From Colwellia sp. (GTDB lineage Bacteria; Pseudomonadota; Gammaproteobacteria; Enterobacterales; Alteromonadaceae), in contig NVWU01000004.1 of assembly GCA_002733765.1 (NCBI GenBank), forward strand, positions 305,078-369,077: a stretch of DNA of 64,000 nucleotides, in the 5' to 3' direction. Shown here piece after piece: positions 1 to 9,200 of the stretch; positions within the stretch are counted from its first letter, which is position 1; each line of letters starts with the position of its first letter. A program made the position numbers and the translations under genes. Under the pieces are notes generated by a model, which was not told the origin of the DNA, did not search any database, and worked only from the letters and a program-made list of their open reading frames with translations.

Positions 1-740
1 GCGTGCATAATATTGGCCATGCTGCGCGTATGATTGCTTACGGTGATGCTGACGTTATGGTTGCAGGTGGGGCAGAAAAAGCGTCAACCACTTTAGGTAT
101 GGGCGGTTTTGGTGCTGCAAGAGCATTATCAAGACGAAATGACGATCCTGAAGCTGCTTCTCGCCCTTGGGATAAAGACCGTGATGGTTTTGTTCTGGGT
201 GACGGCGCAGGAGTCGTTGTTGTTGAAGAATATGAACATGCGAAAGCTCGAGGCGCAAAAATTTACGCTGAATTAATCGGTTTTGGTATGAGTGGTGATG
301 CCTATCATATGACATCACCACCAGCAGATGGTGCGGGTGCGGCGCGTGCCATGGTTAATGCATTGAATGATGCAAAAATTGATGTGAGTAAAGTGGGGTA
401 CATTAATGCTCACGGTACATCAACACCTACGGGTGATATTGCTGAAACCAACGCAGTGAAGTCTGTTTTTGGTGACGATGCTTATAACGTATTGATGGGT
501 TCAACAAAATCAATGACAGGGCATCTATTAGGCGCTGCAGGTGCTATTGAAAGTATTTTTAGTATTCAAGCGTTAATGCATGGTGTTGTACCACCAACGA
601 TTAATTTGGATAACCCTGATGAAGGCTGTGATTTAGACTATATCGCCGGTACTGCTCGTGACGTGAAGCTAGATTATGTACTGTGTAACTCTTTTGGTTT
701 TGGTGGTACTAATGGCTCATTAATTTTCAAAAAAGTTTAA
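1..740 (+). CDS. fabF: 3-oxoacyl-[acyl-carrier-protein] synthase II, C-terminal part (5' end outside window)
   Basis: Condensing enzyme that elongates acyl-ACP with malonyl-ACP in type II fatty-acid synthesis (cytoplasm). The frame is open to the left edge. The first readable codon is GTG at 3, an internal valine rather than a start. The two catalytic histidines are visible in '[11 protein letters not shown]' (fragment residue 137) and '[12 protein letters not shown]' (residue 174). Their spacing equals that of His303 and His340 of E. coli FabF, so the fragment begins about four residues after the nucleophilic cysteine. The glycine-rich end '[11 protein letters not shown]' is intact. pabC follows downstream, as is common in gammaproteobacteria, and a terminator separates the two. 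Confidence 0.97.
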   Translation, partial: VHNIGHAARMIAYGDADVMVAGGAEKASTTLGMGGFGAARALSRRNDDPEAASRPWDKDRDGFVLGDGAGVVVVEEYEHAKARGAKIYAELIGFGMSGDAYHMTSPPADGAGAARAMVNALNDAKIDVSKVGYINAHGTSTPTGDIAETNAVKSVFGDDAYNVLMGSTKSMTGHLLGAAGAIESIFSIQALMHGVVPPTINLDNPDEGCDLDYIAGTARDVKLDYVLCNSFGFGGTNGSLIFKKV

Positions 741-774
741 TTAGCCACTATTTATAACTTGAAATCAATTGATT

Positions 775-818
775 AAGCCTGAATACTTAGCATCTTTGCA
801 AAAGTCTTCAGGCTTTTT
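775..818 (+). terminator. Rho-independent terminator after fabF
   Basis: Perfect 9-bp stem AAGCCTGAA (775-783) / TTCAGGCTT (807-815) followed by a short T run. It sits directly in front of pabC, so pabC either has its own promoter or depends on readthrough. Confidence 0.85.
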
Positions 819-841
819 AGTTTGTAGTGGTAATGACTTAT

Positions 842-1654
842 ATGAATTTTTGCTCAGTTAATGGCATAGAACAGAACCAAATTGATATTGAAAATCGTGG
901 TTTAGCTTATGGTGATGGTTTATTTACTACCGCCAAAATAATGGATGGACAAATTCAATATTTGTCCTCACATGTTCAACGTTTACTTTTAGGTTGCAAA
1001 AGGTTAGCGTTAATTGCACCAAACAAGGTGGAATTAACTGAGCAATTGAGCCAAGTTGCGAAGCAATATAATTTAGCGGTACTAAAAGTCATTATTACTG
1101 CGGGTAGTGGCGGAAGAGGTTATGCCCGCGCTATCGACCAGAATAATGATGTGATTATTATGGTGCATGATTATCCCAAACATTATAATGAACTTGCTAT
1201 TGAGGGGATTACCCTAGGCAATAGTAATCAGAAAATGGGCATTAATCCCATGCTTAGTGGATTAAAACACCTTAATCGCCTTGAACAAGTGCTTTTACGC
1301 CAGGAATTAACGAGTACCCAGGTTGATGACTTAGTCGTAACTAATATCAATGATGAAGTAATAGAAGCGACGAGCGCTAATTTATTTTTCTGGCTTAACG
1401 ACCAACTTTGCACACCGGATGTAACCAATAGCGGTGTTAATGGCATCATGCGACAAACTATTTTGCAAAAATACCCTGATACCTTAATTAAAAAAGTAAC
1501 CTTAGCTGAGTTAGCGAATTCTCCAGCGATGTTTATTTGTAATTGTGTGATGGGAGTCATGCCGGTTAAAAGCTATAATGGCCATTCTTTATCAATGGTG
1601 TTACCGCAAGATGTGCGTAACACGCTCAATCAAAAACCAACGAATGTATCATGA
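842..1654 (+). CDS. pabC: Aminodeoxychorismate lyase
   Basis: PLP fold-type IV lyase that converts 4-amino-4-deoxychorismate to p-aminobenzoate and pyruvate for folate synthesis. Family marks are 'RGLAYGDGLFTTAK' near the N terminus, the PLP lysine in 'KHLNRLEQ' (about residue 142) and the cofactor-binding 'EVIEATSANLFFW'. The ATG at 842 ('MNFCSVNG') is chosen because it aligns with the usual PabC N terminus and gives a 270-residue protein, close to E. coli's 269. In-frame GTG (827) and ATG (833) are alternatives, but they lie almost on the preceding terminator. The stop overlaps the mltG start as ATGA, so the two are translationally coupled. Confidence 0.93.
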   Translation: MNFCSVNGIEQNQIDIENRGLAYGDGLFTTAKIMDGQIQYLSSHVQRLLLGCKRLALIAPNKVELTEQLSQVAKQYNLAVLKVIITAGSGGRGYARAIDQNNDVIIMVHDYPKHYNELAIEGITLGNSNQKMGINPMLSGLKHLNRLEQVLLRQELTSTQVDDLVVTNINDEVIEATSANLFFWLNDQLCTPDVTNSGVNGIMRQTILQKYPDTLIKKVTLAELANSPAMFICNCVMGVMPVKSYNGHSLSMVLPQDVRNTLNQKPTNVS

Positions 1655-2685
1655 TGAGTAACTTTAAAAAAATAAGCTTATTCAAAAAAATGCTGCTTAG
1701 TTTATTTTTGGGTTGCTTAATCATTGTTATTATTTTCTTTGGCTTACTTGAAAAACAACTTCAACAGAAGCTACCGTTACAACAAGCACAAATATTGACC
1801 ATCCCAAAGGGCAGCTCTGTTGCCTCCTTTGCAAAAACATTAGTTAATAAAGGCTGGATAGCTAACCGTTTTTGGTTAAGAAGTTATGCGCGTTTACATC
1901 CTGATAAAGTAAAGATAAAGGCAGGCACTTATCAAATAATGCCAGACATTACGTTAAGCACTTTACTTGAACATGTCTCTACAGGCAAAGAATACCAATT
2001 TAGCGTCACTTTTATTGAAGGTTCAACATTTAAGGAGTGGCTAGGAGTATTACAACAACAACCTCATTTATCTTATGGTTTATCAACATTAACCACTGAA
2101 GAAATAGCCAAACGGTTAAATATCAAACAAAGCAATCCAGAAGGTTGGTTTTTTCCTGAAACTTATGCTTACACTCAGGACACGTCAGCTATGAGTTTAT
2201 TACAACGTGCTCATGCTGTTATGCAACAGAAACTTGCACAGTTATGGCAAAAAAGAGCGAAAAAATTACCCTATAAAAATTCATATGAAGCACTTATTAT
2301 GGCGTCAATTATAGAAAAAGAAACGGGTTACTTAGCTGAACAACCTTTAATAGCCTCTGTTTTTATTAACCGATTAGCGAAAAAAATGCGTTTGCAAACT
2401 GATCCAACAGTAATTTATGGATTAGGTGATCGCTATCATGGGGATATCACCTATGCCCATTTACGAGAAAAAACAGTTTACAATACTTATAGAATAAATG
2501 GTTTACCACCCACACCTATTGCTATGCCGGGAATGTCTGCTATTGAAGCTGCGTTAAATCCAGCAACGAGTGATTATTTTTACTTTGTTAGTCAAGGTGA
2601 TGGTAAACACGTGTTTAGCAAAACGCTCACGGAGCATAATATTGCTGTGCGGAAATTTTTGGCAAGACAAAAAAAGAAAAAATAA
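1651..2685 (+). CDS. mltG: Endolytic murein transglycosylase MltG (YceG family)
   Basis: Inner-membrane lytic transglycosylase that cleaves nascent glycan strands and so limits their length. One N-terminal membrane anchor (about residues 14-33) is followed by a LysM-like region (about 45-110) and the YceG catalytic domain. The catalytic glutamate is in 'MASIIEKETG' (residue 222; E. coli Glu218). Other family motifs are 'PEGWFFPETY', 'LQTDPTVIYG' and 'NPATSDYFYFV'. At 344 residues it has normal length. It overlaps pabC by four bases and is followed after 38 bp by tmk, the conserved pabC-mltG-tmk-holB order. Confidence 0.95.
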   Translation: MMSNFKKISLFKKMLLSLFLGCLIIVIIFFGLLEKQLQQKLPLQQAQILTIPKGSSVASFAKTLVNKGWIANRFWLRSYARLHPDKVKIKAGTYQIMPDITLSTLLEHVSTGKEYQFSVTFIEGSTFKEWLGVLQQQPHLSYGLSTLTTEEIAKRLNIKQSNPEGWFFPETYAYTQDTSAMSLLQRAHAVMQQKLAQLWQKRAKKLPYKNSYEALIMASIIEKETGYLAEQPLIASVFINRLAKKMRLQTDPTVIYGLGDRYHGDITYAHLREKTVYNTYRINGLPPTPIAMPGMSAIEAALNPATSDYFYFVSQGDGKHVFSKTLTEHNIAVRKFLARQKKKK

Positions 2686-2723
2686 TTATTTATTTTCAAC
2701 AAATTGGAATAACGAGAAATAAT

Positions 2724-3353
2724 ATGAAACAAGGTTTTATGCTCGTCTTTGATGGTAGCAATGGAGCAGGCAAAACAACGGTTATTAAAGGCGTTGAAAA
2801 ATATCTGACTTTAAAAGGATTCGATGTTCTTTTAACAAGAGAGCCAGGTGGCACGCCTATAGGTGAAAAAATTAGAGAGGTAATTTTAGATCCCTCAACG
2901 CCTGAAATGTGTTATATGACTGAGTTAATGTTGTTTGGTGCGGGACGCGCGCAACATGTTCAAGAAAAAATAATTCCAGCCTTAGCACAAGGTAAAATTG
3001 TTATTTCAGATAGGTTTGATGCGGCAACGTTTAGTTTTCAACATTTCGCTAGAGGGATTGATTTAGAGACAATTATTAAAATAAATGATTTAGCCCTCGC
3101 AGGTTTTACACCTGATATGAATATTATTTTAGATTTAGATCCCAATGAAGGATTAAAAAGGGTTATAAGCCGAGGTGAAGGGCTTGACCGTTTAGAAGAT
3201 GAAAAGTCTGACTTCTTAGTAAAAGCGAGAAATGGTTATTTAAAACAAGCAGAGCAATCCCCTGAAAAATTTGAAATCATTGACGCAGCACAATCAAAAG
3301 AAGCTGTTTTGTCCGATGTAATTAACATCATTGATTCATTACTCGAAAGCTAG
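2724..3353 (+). CDS. tmk: Thymidylate kinase
   Basis: Phosphorylates dTMP to dTDP with ATP in the cytoplasm. The P-loop is 'GSNGAGKTT' (residues 11-19). 'TREPGGTPIGE' is the dTMP-binding loop, 'SDRFDAATFSFQ' carries the DR(Y/F) motif, and 'RGEGLDRLED' is the LID region. At 209 residues it is full length. ATG at 2724 is preceded by a purine-rich 'AACGAGAAAT' that acts as a weak ribosome site. It lies between mltG and holB. Confidence 0.96.
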   Translation: MKQGFMLVFDGSNGAGKTTVIKGVEKYLTLKGFDVLLTREPGGTPIGEKIREVILDPSTPEMCYMTELMLFGAGRAQHVQEKIIPALAQGKIVISDRFDAATFSFQHFARGIDLETIIKINDLALAGFTPDMNIILDLDPNEGLKRVISRGEGLDRLEDEKSDFLVKARNGYLKQAEQSPEKFEIIDAAQSKEAVLSDVINIIDSLLES

Positions 3354-3412
3354 CTATCATAAAATAGCAATAAATTGAATAGAATTTGTATAACAGGAAC
3401 GTCAGACTTAAC

Positions 3413-4414
3413 ATGAAAACATGGTTATCTTCACATCAGCTGATACTCAGCGAACAATATAGCAACGCTACTTTACCTCATGCTATTTTAATTAGCGGTG
3501 TCTCTGGCTCAGGTAAACTTGAATTAGCGCAATGGTTAGTACAATTATTAAATTGTAAACAACCAAACCCTTTAGCTGAAAGTAACGACGTAATTTTGCA
3601 AGGCTGTGGTCATTGTAAGTCATGTTTATTGTTAAATAGTAATACCTTTCCCGATCATCTTAACCTTATTGCTCAAAAAAATAGTTTAGGTGTTGATGAT
3701 GTTCGTTATGCAAATAGTTTTTTACAAAAAACAGCGTATTTAGGGCAATTTAAAACAGTTTTAATTGAAAATGCCCAAACCATGACACAAGCAGCGATGA
3801 ATGCTTTACTTAAAACGTTAGAAGAGCCTAGTGATAAGAGCGTTATTATCTTATTAACAACCGATAGTGAAAGTTTACTACCCACTATTATTAGTCGTTG
3901 TCGTGTGTTAAATATTAGGCCAGCCGTTGGTGAGGCGTTAATACAGCAATTAAAGCAACAAGACATAAAAGGGGAAGCGTTTACGGTTAAAACTTCCGCT
4001 TTATCAACTGATCCATTTGTTAATTTAACTCAACTGCCTGAGCTAACTGATGCGGCAATCAATGATGCGTTTAATGTTTTTAAAGCATGCTACATACGTT
4101 ATCTTTGTTATCAACAGGGCGAGTCACAGCTATTACAACATTTACTTAATAATGAACATGCACTGCGGTGGTTAGAACAGATAACAGTCAATTTACTCCG
4201 CGAATATTTTCTTGATAAAATTGACCCAGAGCACAAACAAACCCTAAATACCCACCTGCTTAATAATCTCTATAAAGTTATCATTAATGGGTGTAAAGTA
4301 ATAAAATCTTATACGCAGGCAAATAAACAATTTGTATGCGAACAGCTTATAATGGCAATAAGTGATGTGGTTGAGCAAAATCAAACTGAAGTGAATAATA
4401 ATGCATCAGTTTAA
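3413..4414 (+). CDS. holB: DNA polymerase III subunit delta'
   Basis: Clamp-loader subunit of the replicative polymerase. It is an AAA+ fold protein with Walker-A-like 'GVSGSGKLELAQ', the zinc-module cysteines of 'GCGHCKSC', 'NALLKTLEEPS' (the Walker B / sensor region typical of DnaX relatives) and the sensor 'SRC' in 'TIISRCRVL'. The ATG at 3413 ('MKTWLSSHQ') is preferred over an in-frame TTG at 3386. It fits the family N terminus, and AGGAAC sits 12 bases upstream, inside the longer version. The protein has 333 residues, as in relatives. It follows tmk by about 60 bp. Confidence 0.94.
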   Translation: MKTWLSSHQLILSEQYSNATLPHAILISGVSGSGKLELAQWLVQLLNCKQPNPLAESNDVILQGCGHCKSCLLLNSNTFPDHLNLIAQKNSLGVDDVRYANSFLQKTAYLGQFKTVLIENAQTMTQAAMNALLKTLEEPSDKSVIILLTTDSESLLPTIISRCRVLNIRPAVGEALIQQLKQQDIKGEAFTVKTSALSTDPFVNLTQLPELTDAAINDAFNVFKACYIRYLCYQQGESQLLQHLLNNEHALRWLEQITVNLLREYFLDKIDPEHKQTLNTHLLNNLYKVIINGCKVIKSYTQANKQFVCEQLIMAISDVVEQNQTEVNNNASV

Positions 4415-4454
4415 TAACATCAGCGTGTATTAGATCCAGAGCAGGAGAGTAAGC

Positions 4455-4781
4455 TTGATTCCCATTAATATCGAATTTCAGTCAGAACATGATTTATATG
4501 TCTCATATATGCCTTTTTTAAAAGAAGGGGGTTTGTTTATACGTACTGCTGAGCCCTATGAACTAGGCTCAGAAGTTGAACTAAATGTTTTATTACCTGA
4601 TTCTTTAGAACCCTCAATAATCAAAGGTGAAGTTTGTTGGGTGACTCCTACAGGCGCTCAAAATGGAACACCTGCTGGCGTCGGTATTAGCTTTATTGAT
4701 GATCCTGATAAAATACGCCATCAAATAGAGCAAGCGATTGCTCGACAATTAAGTTCATCTGATCCGACATTAACGATGTAA
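4455..4781 (+). CDS. pilZ: PilZ protein (type IV pilus biogenesis type)
   Basis: Small cytoplasmic PilZ-fold protein. It closely follows the Pseudomonas PilZ pattern: 'YVSYMPFLKEGGLFI', 'LGSEVELNVLLP', 'GEVCWVTPTGAQNG', 'GVGISF' and the C-terminal 'DPTLTM'. This class is needed for type IV pilus assembly and lacks the RxxxR and (D/N)xSxxG c-di-GMP motifs; none is seen here. The start is TTG at 4455, supported by a strong CAGGAGAG ribosome site at 4442-4449. The holB-pilZ-tatD order is conserved in gammaproteobacteria. Confidence 0.92.
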   Translation: MIPINIEFQSEHDLYVSYMPFLKEGGLFIRTAEPYELGSEVELNVLLPDSLEPSIIKGEVCWVTPTGAQNGTPAGVGISFIDDPDKIRHQIEQAIARQLSSSDPTLTM

Positions 4782-4868
4782 GCTCATTCAGTCAAAGCGC
4801 TCTTTTTGAATTAGCTTCGGCTCTTTTTTATCTTTTTATATATTTTAATTTACCCATGGAGTTTGCTG

Positions 4869-5636
4869 TTGTTTATTGATTCTCATTGCCATCTAGACCG
4901 ATTGAATTTATCACTGTATAACGACGATTTAGCTAATGTAGTACAAGCGGCAAGCGATGCAAAAGTAGATAAACTTTTGTGTGTTAGTGTCACCTTGAAA
5001 GATTTTCCTAGCATGGTGGAGAAAACGAAGCCTTTTAATAATGTTTTACTTTCGTGTGGCATGCATCCTCTTAATCAAGAAGATGAAGTTAATATCGAAC
5101 AGTTAAGATTATTATCAGATAATCCGTCAGTCATTGCTATTGGCGAAACAGGTTTGGATTATTATTATGCACCTGAAACAAAAGCCTTACAGTTAGACTC
5201 GTTTAAAAAGCATATAGCGGTTGCCAAAGAACTTAACAAGCCTTTAATTATTCATACCCGCGATGCTCAAGAAGATACTTTAGCTATGTTGCGCTCAGAA
5301 GGTGCTGATGCTGTTGGCGGAATTTTACATTGTTTCACTGAAAGTTGGGAGATGGCAAAACAAGCGATTGATTTGGGTTTTTATATCTCCTTTTCGGGTA
5401 TTGTTACGTTTAAAAGTGCCAATGCATTAAGAGAAGTTGCGAAACTTGTTCCAGATGACCGGTTTCTTATTGAAACTGATGCGCCATATCTTGCGCCAGT
5501 GCCACATCGAGGTAAAGAAAATCAACCGGCTTATGTTGTTGAAGTTGCAAAACATTTAGCTAGTCTTCGCGGTCAGTCTGTTGACACTATAGCACAATTA
5601 TCTACTGACAATTTTAATCGACTTTTCGCTTTATAA
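4869..5636 (+). CDS. TatD-family metal-dependent deoxyribonuclease (YcfH type)
   Basis: Probable two-metal 3'-5' DNA exonuclease / hydrolase of the TatD family. Metal ligands are visible: HxH in 'DSHCHLD' at the N terminus, Glu in 'AIGETGLDYYY', His in 'LIIHTRDA' and 'GILHCFTES', and Asp in 'FLIETDAPYLAP'. The start is read as TTG at 4869 ('MFIDSHCHLD', 255 residues). GGAG at 4858-4861 lies 7 bases before this codon but only one base before the longer TTG at 4863. It is the last gene of the fabF-tatD housekeeping block. Confidence 0.92.
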   Translation: MFIDSHCHLDRLNLSLYNDDLANVVQAASDAKVDKLLCVSVTLKDFPSMVEKTKPFNNVLLSCGMHPLNQEDEVNIEQLRLLSDNPSVIAIGETGLDYYYAPETKALQLDSFKKHIAVAKELNKPLIIHTRDAQEDTLAMLRSEGADAVGGILHCFTESWEMAKQAIDLGFYISFSGIVTFKSANALREVAKLVPDDRFLIETDAPYLAPVPHRGKENQPAYVVEVAKHLASLRGQSVDTIAQLSTDNFNRLFAL

Positions 5637-5660
5637 ACCTCTTGCCTGTAAAAAGACGAT

Positions 5661-5690
5661 AAAAAAAGCCCAAACATTGAGCTTGGGCTT
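5661..5690 (-). terminator. Terminator read from the minus strand
   Basis: Stem AAGCCCAA (5666-5673) / TTGGGCTT (5683-5690). The T run exists only on the minus strand (A7 at 5661-5667 on the plus strand); on the plus strand the hairpin is followed by AAGGGAGG. It therefore terminates leftward transcription, although no annotated minus-strand gene lies to its right. A second perfect 8-bp hairpin, GGCTCAAA-GGGG-TTTGAGCC, lies at 5697-5716, immediately upstream on the minus strand. Confidence 0.7.
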
Positions 5691-5860
5691 AAGGGAGGCT
5701 CAAAGGGGTTTGAGCCGTACGCTGTTTAACCTATTAAATTACATTATTACGAGCATTTTCTTTGTTACTAGTCTTTGTTAAGTCTAGTGTAAGTTTTCAT
5801 AAATGCTAACTATTCACGCTTATATTTTTGTCAGTTTAATTTTTTACCCCTTATTTATAT

Positions 5861-5932
5861 CTATATTACATTCAACATTTTCGATTCAGAGTACTTTATC
5901 CATTTCAGTTTGAGGTATGTTAATTCAATCAT
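5861..5932 (-). CDS. Possible 23-residue peptide
   Basis: Minus-strand ATG at 5932 reads 'MIELTYLKLKWIKYSESKML...' (23 residues) to TAG at 5861. The only strong support is the ribosome site GAGGGAG ending about seven bases before the ATG, unusually good for a random frame in AT-rich spacer. The peptide is basic and has no recognisable family. It lies upstream of the minus-strand terminator at 5661-5690. Confidence 0.25.
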   Translation of the reverse strand: MIELTYLKLKWIKYSESKMLNVI

Positions 5933-6239
5933 GGTTATCTCCCTCTTTCTTTGACGAAAAAATGAAATTGGATGGCTCAAATGTGAACATTTTACCATCA
6001 GCACATCAATTAAAAAATCATGGGCAAGCGTATCCTAAGAATGATAATATGTAAAAGTAGCTGAATAATTTAATCAATCGTTGTGTAAGTACTCTAGGAT
6101 GGTGAATTGGTTGCTCTAAGTCTAATACTCTTCAAAAAAATCAACCCAAAACACCGTGTTGGCGTATTTAGGCTTACTTCTGTTATTCCCGACACAACTG
6201 TAAATACTCAGAATAAAAAATAAAAACAGGGTTGATACT

Positions 6240-9200
6240 ATGAACGTTGCTTTCTCAATACTCTTCACCTTTTTTCTATCGAGCATAGCTTATGCTGAAA
6301 ATTTACAAGAAAAACAAATGACTATGCCTTTCTCTCAAGGGCAAATATGGAAAGGCACTTACAATTGTGGCGAAGGTAATACCACTCTTTATCTAAAAGT
6401 ATCTGCACCATCAGTTGAGGTCAGCAAAGTAAATGCAGATATTCATGCCAATTTTGAATTCAAAACATTGAGGGGAATAACTGGTGCATTTAGTATGGTG
6501 GGTAAATATGATCCTATAAAAAAACAGGCCGATTTTAGTCCAATAAAATGGATTGCCGAGCCTAGTGTTCGTGGCTATGTCATGGTAAAACTGACAGGCC
6601 AGATTTCAGATGATGGCAGACGCTATAAGGGAAACTTAGTTTATAGAGGCTGTAGAGGATTTGAGGTTTCTTTAGATGATTCAACGTCCACAGATCTGCT
6701 CTCAAATAAAAATATTTCAGCGAAAAATAACCTAACATCTGATAGTGCATTATTCCAACAAGCTGTAATGGCTGCTGACGCAAGGCAGATGGAAAAAAGT
6801 AAAATACTACTTGAACAATATTTACAAAAATATCCCAATGGCGAATTTGCTGCCCATGCGAATCTTATACGAGCAAGTCAGGAAATGGCAATTCAAAATA
6901 ACAATAAAGCCTATGGCTTTTTAATGACAATTATTAATGATTTTCCAAACAGTGAAATGGCTGAACAGGCAAAAAAAGTACTGCCTACCTTAAATTTAAG
7001 TAACTCACCAATAGTATCTAGTAACCCCAGAGCAGGCTTAGATATATTTCAAAAAGCTCAACAAGCTAGAGCAAGGCGAGACTATGATCAGGCAATACCG
7101 TTATTTAATCAGTTCATTAAACAATATCCTCAATCGCGTTTAGTGACAAGTGCTAGACAGCAACTTGATATGATTGACAAAGATCTAAAAAAACAGGAGT
7201 TTGCTAAAAATGAGGCGTTATTTCATCAAAACAAAGCCAAGCAAGCTCTTGCCCAAAAAGTTGCAGAGCAAAAAGCTGCTCGCGATCAAAAAACTAATAA
7301 TTTTGAGTCAGGCGATCAACCCTACCGCTTTGAATTAGTAGGGCCGCTACCAAAATCCAGACATGTTTCCTTTAGTGTTCATATTTATTTTAGAACATTT
7401 AAAGAACTTGTTGAACATGCCAATGAATTAGATGAAATCTTGAAAGAGGATCTTACGCAAAGAAGCCAGTCTTATGGAGGTATCAATAAATTATTTTTAG
7501 GTTCACGATATACCGTTTTTGCGGAGGGAAAAATTTTTGAATGGGTTGATATAGACTATCATCGAGTCAATGGCTGGACTATCAAAAAATCCAGCCATAC
7601 TGTCAACTCAACTAATAATACTTTATCAATTATCAATCAGGCGTTAGATTTAACGTCACCTCAAAAAAGCGCTAAAAATTATCAGGATATCTTCAGGCTG
7701 GGTTTTTTTGTTAGCGATGAAACTGCTGAGATGCCTACTGAAATTTTATTTAAGGCAAATGGTCACTCAACAAGTACAAGAAAAGTAGGTTTTCATAAGC
7801 GTTATCAGTCAACAAGTAAAAACTATAGTTTTATTGCTGAAATTCAAGATGCAGGACTTCTGTTTTTATATAAAGATAAGTTGTTAGCATATATAAAACA
7901 AGATTTTACAACGAGAATGCAAAAAGAAAACACCTATTATGATGAATTAAGCATCAGTTATCAATTTAAAATGAAAACTCAAACTCGGCATATCACATTA
8001 AGAAAATCGATGGGGATTTTAAATATTATCTCACTCGGTACATGGTTTGACTCCTTTGAATCTCTAGATGAAGATACTCGTAAAATGAGAATTGCCAAGT
8101 TAAATGGCAACACAACATTACTTCATAAATATCAGAAAAAAATTATTGCCTCTACATCCTCTGAAATTTTTGAAAAAAGCACTTTGTTTAAGGGGCTTGA
8201 TAAAACATTAAGCGACATTGAAAAACTTCCTCTTCAATATAGTTTTGAAGCAAAAAAATTGTCCTCCATTTTATCGAGACAACCTTTAGTTCGACAATTA
8301 ATTAACAAATACCCATTCCCACTAAAGGGCTCTTCGTCCGTCGTTCTCGCGTCAAAAACACAACAGGAACTGATGCTATTGACGGAGAAGCTGAAACAAC
8401 AAGGGGAGAAAATCATAAAAAGATCTCCTAGTGAAAAGCATAATGGGCTTGATATTTCAATTGCTCAGCAACGCGCTTACGCTAAAACAATATATTATCC
8501 AGGCGTTGTTGATATTCAATCAAAAACCATCGAAATGCTTTCATTGATCCCTAGAACAGAAGCAGGATTCAAACAAGCGCAACAAATATATAAATGGTTG
8601 TCTTTAGGTGAAACTGACTATCACCGTCCTTGGTTCCATATATTCAAAGATACTGGCAGTGGAAATGCATGGGTTTCTTCCAAAATTTGTGATGACTTTG
8701 CAAGCACACCGAAAGATATGGTGGGTGGAGATGATGCTAGCGGAAGGTGTGTCTTAAATATTTCTTTTCAAACCGCATTGTTGAGAGATACTTGGCGTAT
8801 TCAATATTTGCAAGTGGTGGATAATATTCTTGCAGAAAAAATCAATAATGAAGGGCCAGATCTGAACATTGATATTTTCAATTTTGTTTTGGAACCATCA
8901 GGTGAAAGAATTTTTATGAATGGATTATTTAAAATTAGTGGTACACCTCCAGAAAGTAATCAGCGATGTATCCAAGATGATTGCTTATCAAAAATTATGG
9001 CTTTATATCAATCTGAGGTAAACAGTAATACCTTTACTGCTGAAAGGGAGCAACGATATTTTTCTATTCTAGACAAAAATGCTAATGATTACCTTCAACA
9101 GATTAAAAGCATTGCCCATCTTTCTAAAGATGCACAATTTAGTCTACGCTCAGAAATCGCTCAATACGCCAGAAGTAAAGCATCTCTCGTTCTTAGAAGG

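Larger units (their letters stand above)
5661..5932 (-). ncRNA. Candidate minus-strand small transcript (3' end with two hairpins)
   Basis: The 603-bp gap between tatD and the next gene has no plus-strand gene. On the minus strand, a 23-codon reading frame with a good ribosome site (5861-5932) is followed by about 140 bases without features, then hairpin 5697-5716 and terminator 5661-5690. This is the layout of a small RNA or a short peptide-encoding messenger. No convincing -35/-10 pair could be fixed. The unit is an inference from the orphan terminator and the small frame. The part from 5933 to 6239 shows nothing else recognisable. Confidence 0.35.
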
